From positions 1-13,030 of the forward strand of contig CAYUZY010000053.1 of the NCBI GenBank assembly GCA_964448645.1: 13,030 nt of DNA, given 5' to 3'. The DNA comes from GCA-2719315 sp964448645. GTDB taxonomy: Bacteria; Bacteroidota; Bacteroidia; Flavobacteriales; Flavobacteriaceae. This document shows, piece by piece, positions 13,020-13,030 of the stretch (within the stretch, counting starts at the first letter, position 1; the number at the start of each line of letters is the position of its first letter). A program made the translations under genes and the position numbers. A model generated the notes under the pieces. It searched no databases, was not told the origin of the DNA, and saw nothing but the letters and a program-made list of their open reading frames with translations.

Positions 13020-13030
13020 TATAAAAAGTA

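Overview
The window is AT-rich, gene-dense DNA that looks like a chromosomal segment of a marine-type member of the Bacteroidota, most likely class Flavobacteriia. The signs are low-GC codon use, short Sec and lipoprotein signals ending in FSQ, NAQ or a lipobox Cys, an OmpA protein with thrombospondin type-3 repeats, Tat-signal Gfo/Idh/MocA and TIM-barrel sugar enzymes, a lack of Shine-Dalgarno sequences, and several copies of the Bacteroidota -7 promoter element TAnnTTTG. No insertion sequence, phage gene, CRISPR array or restriction system is visible.

Layout. A tRNA-Pro(TGG) on the minus strand opens the window, followed by a 59-codon plus-strand ORF (239-418) resembling a small conserved flavobacterial protein. 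Two minus-strand genes follow: an OxyR-like LysR regulator (432-1349) and a lipoprotein cyclophilin (1390-2100). The cyclophilin start codon overlaps that of a divergent Nudix hydrolase (2099-2734), which leads into a PlsC-type acyltransferase (2759-3556). The acyltransferase abuts a convergent Cu/Zn superoxide dismutase lipoprotein (3557-4099). Next comes a DUF3089 alpha/beta-hydrolase lipoprotein (4188-5195), then a tight three-gene set: a Tat-exported Gfo/Idh/MocA oxidoreductase, a UDP-glucose 4-epimerase with a TTG start, and a Tat-exported hydroxypyruvate-isomerase-like TIM barrel (5253-8675). This set ends without a gap against a convergent S10 serine carboxypeptidase (8676-10166). A clear hairpin terminator separates that from a TSP3-repeat OmpA protein (10264-11598). 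A second exported TIM-barrel enzyme (11692-12603) lies 12 nt behind a tRNA-Arg(ACG). A small two-helix membrane protein (12834-13019) closes the window.

How the genes fit together. Two themes stand out. One is envelope and oxidative-stress biology: OxyR-like regulator, SodC, periplasmic cyclophilin, OmpA, secreted S10 peptidase. The other is sugar chemistry outside the cytoplasm: an exported NAD(P)-type oxidoreductase and two exported sugar-isomerase-like TIM barrels, with GalE alongside. The second theme resembles oxidation/isomerisation routes for keto-sugars, but no substrate can be read from the sequence.

The most interesting details are a tRNA-Arg in which the near-universal G19-C56 tertiary pair appears replaced by A19-U56; a protein gene that seems to depend on that tRNA's transcript; an OxyR-like protein that keeps the peroxidatic Cys but lacks the resolving Cys; and a palindrome just in front of that regulator. 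I see no clearly new defence or mobile system.
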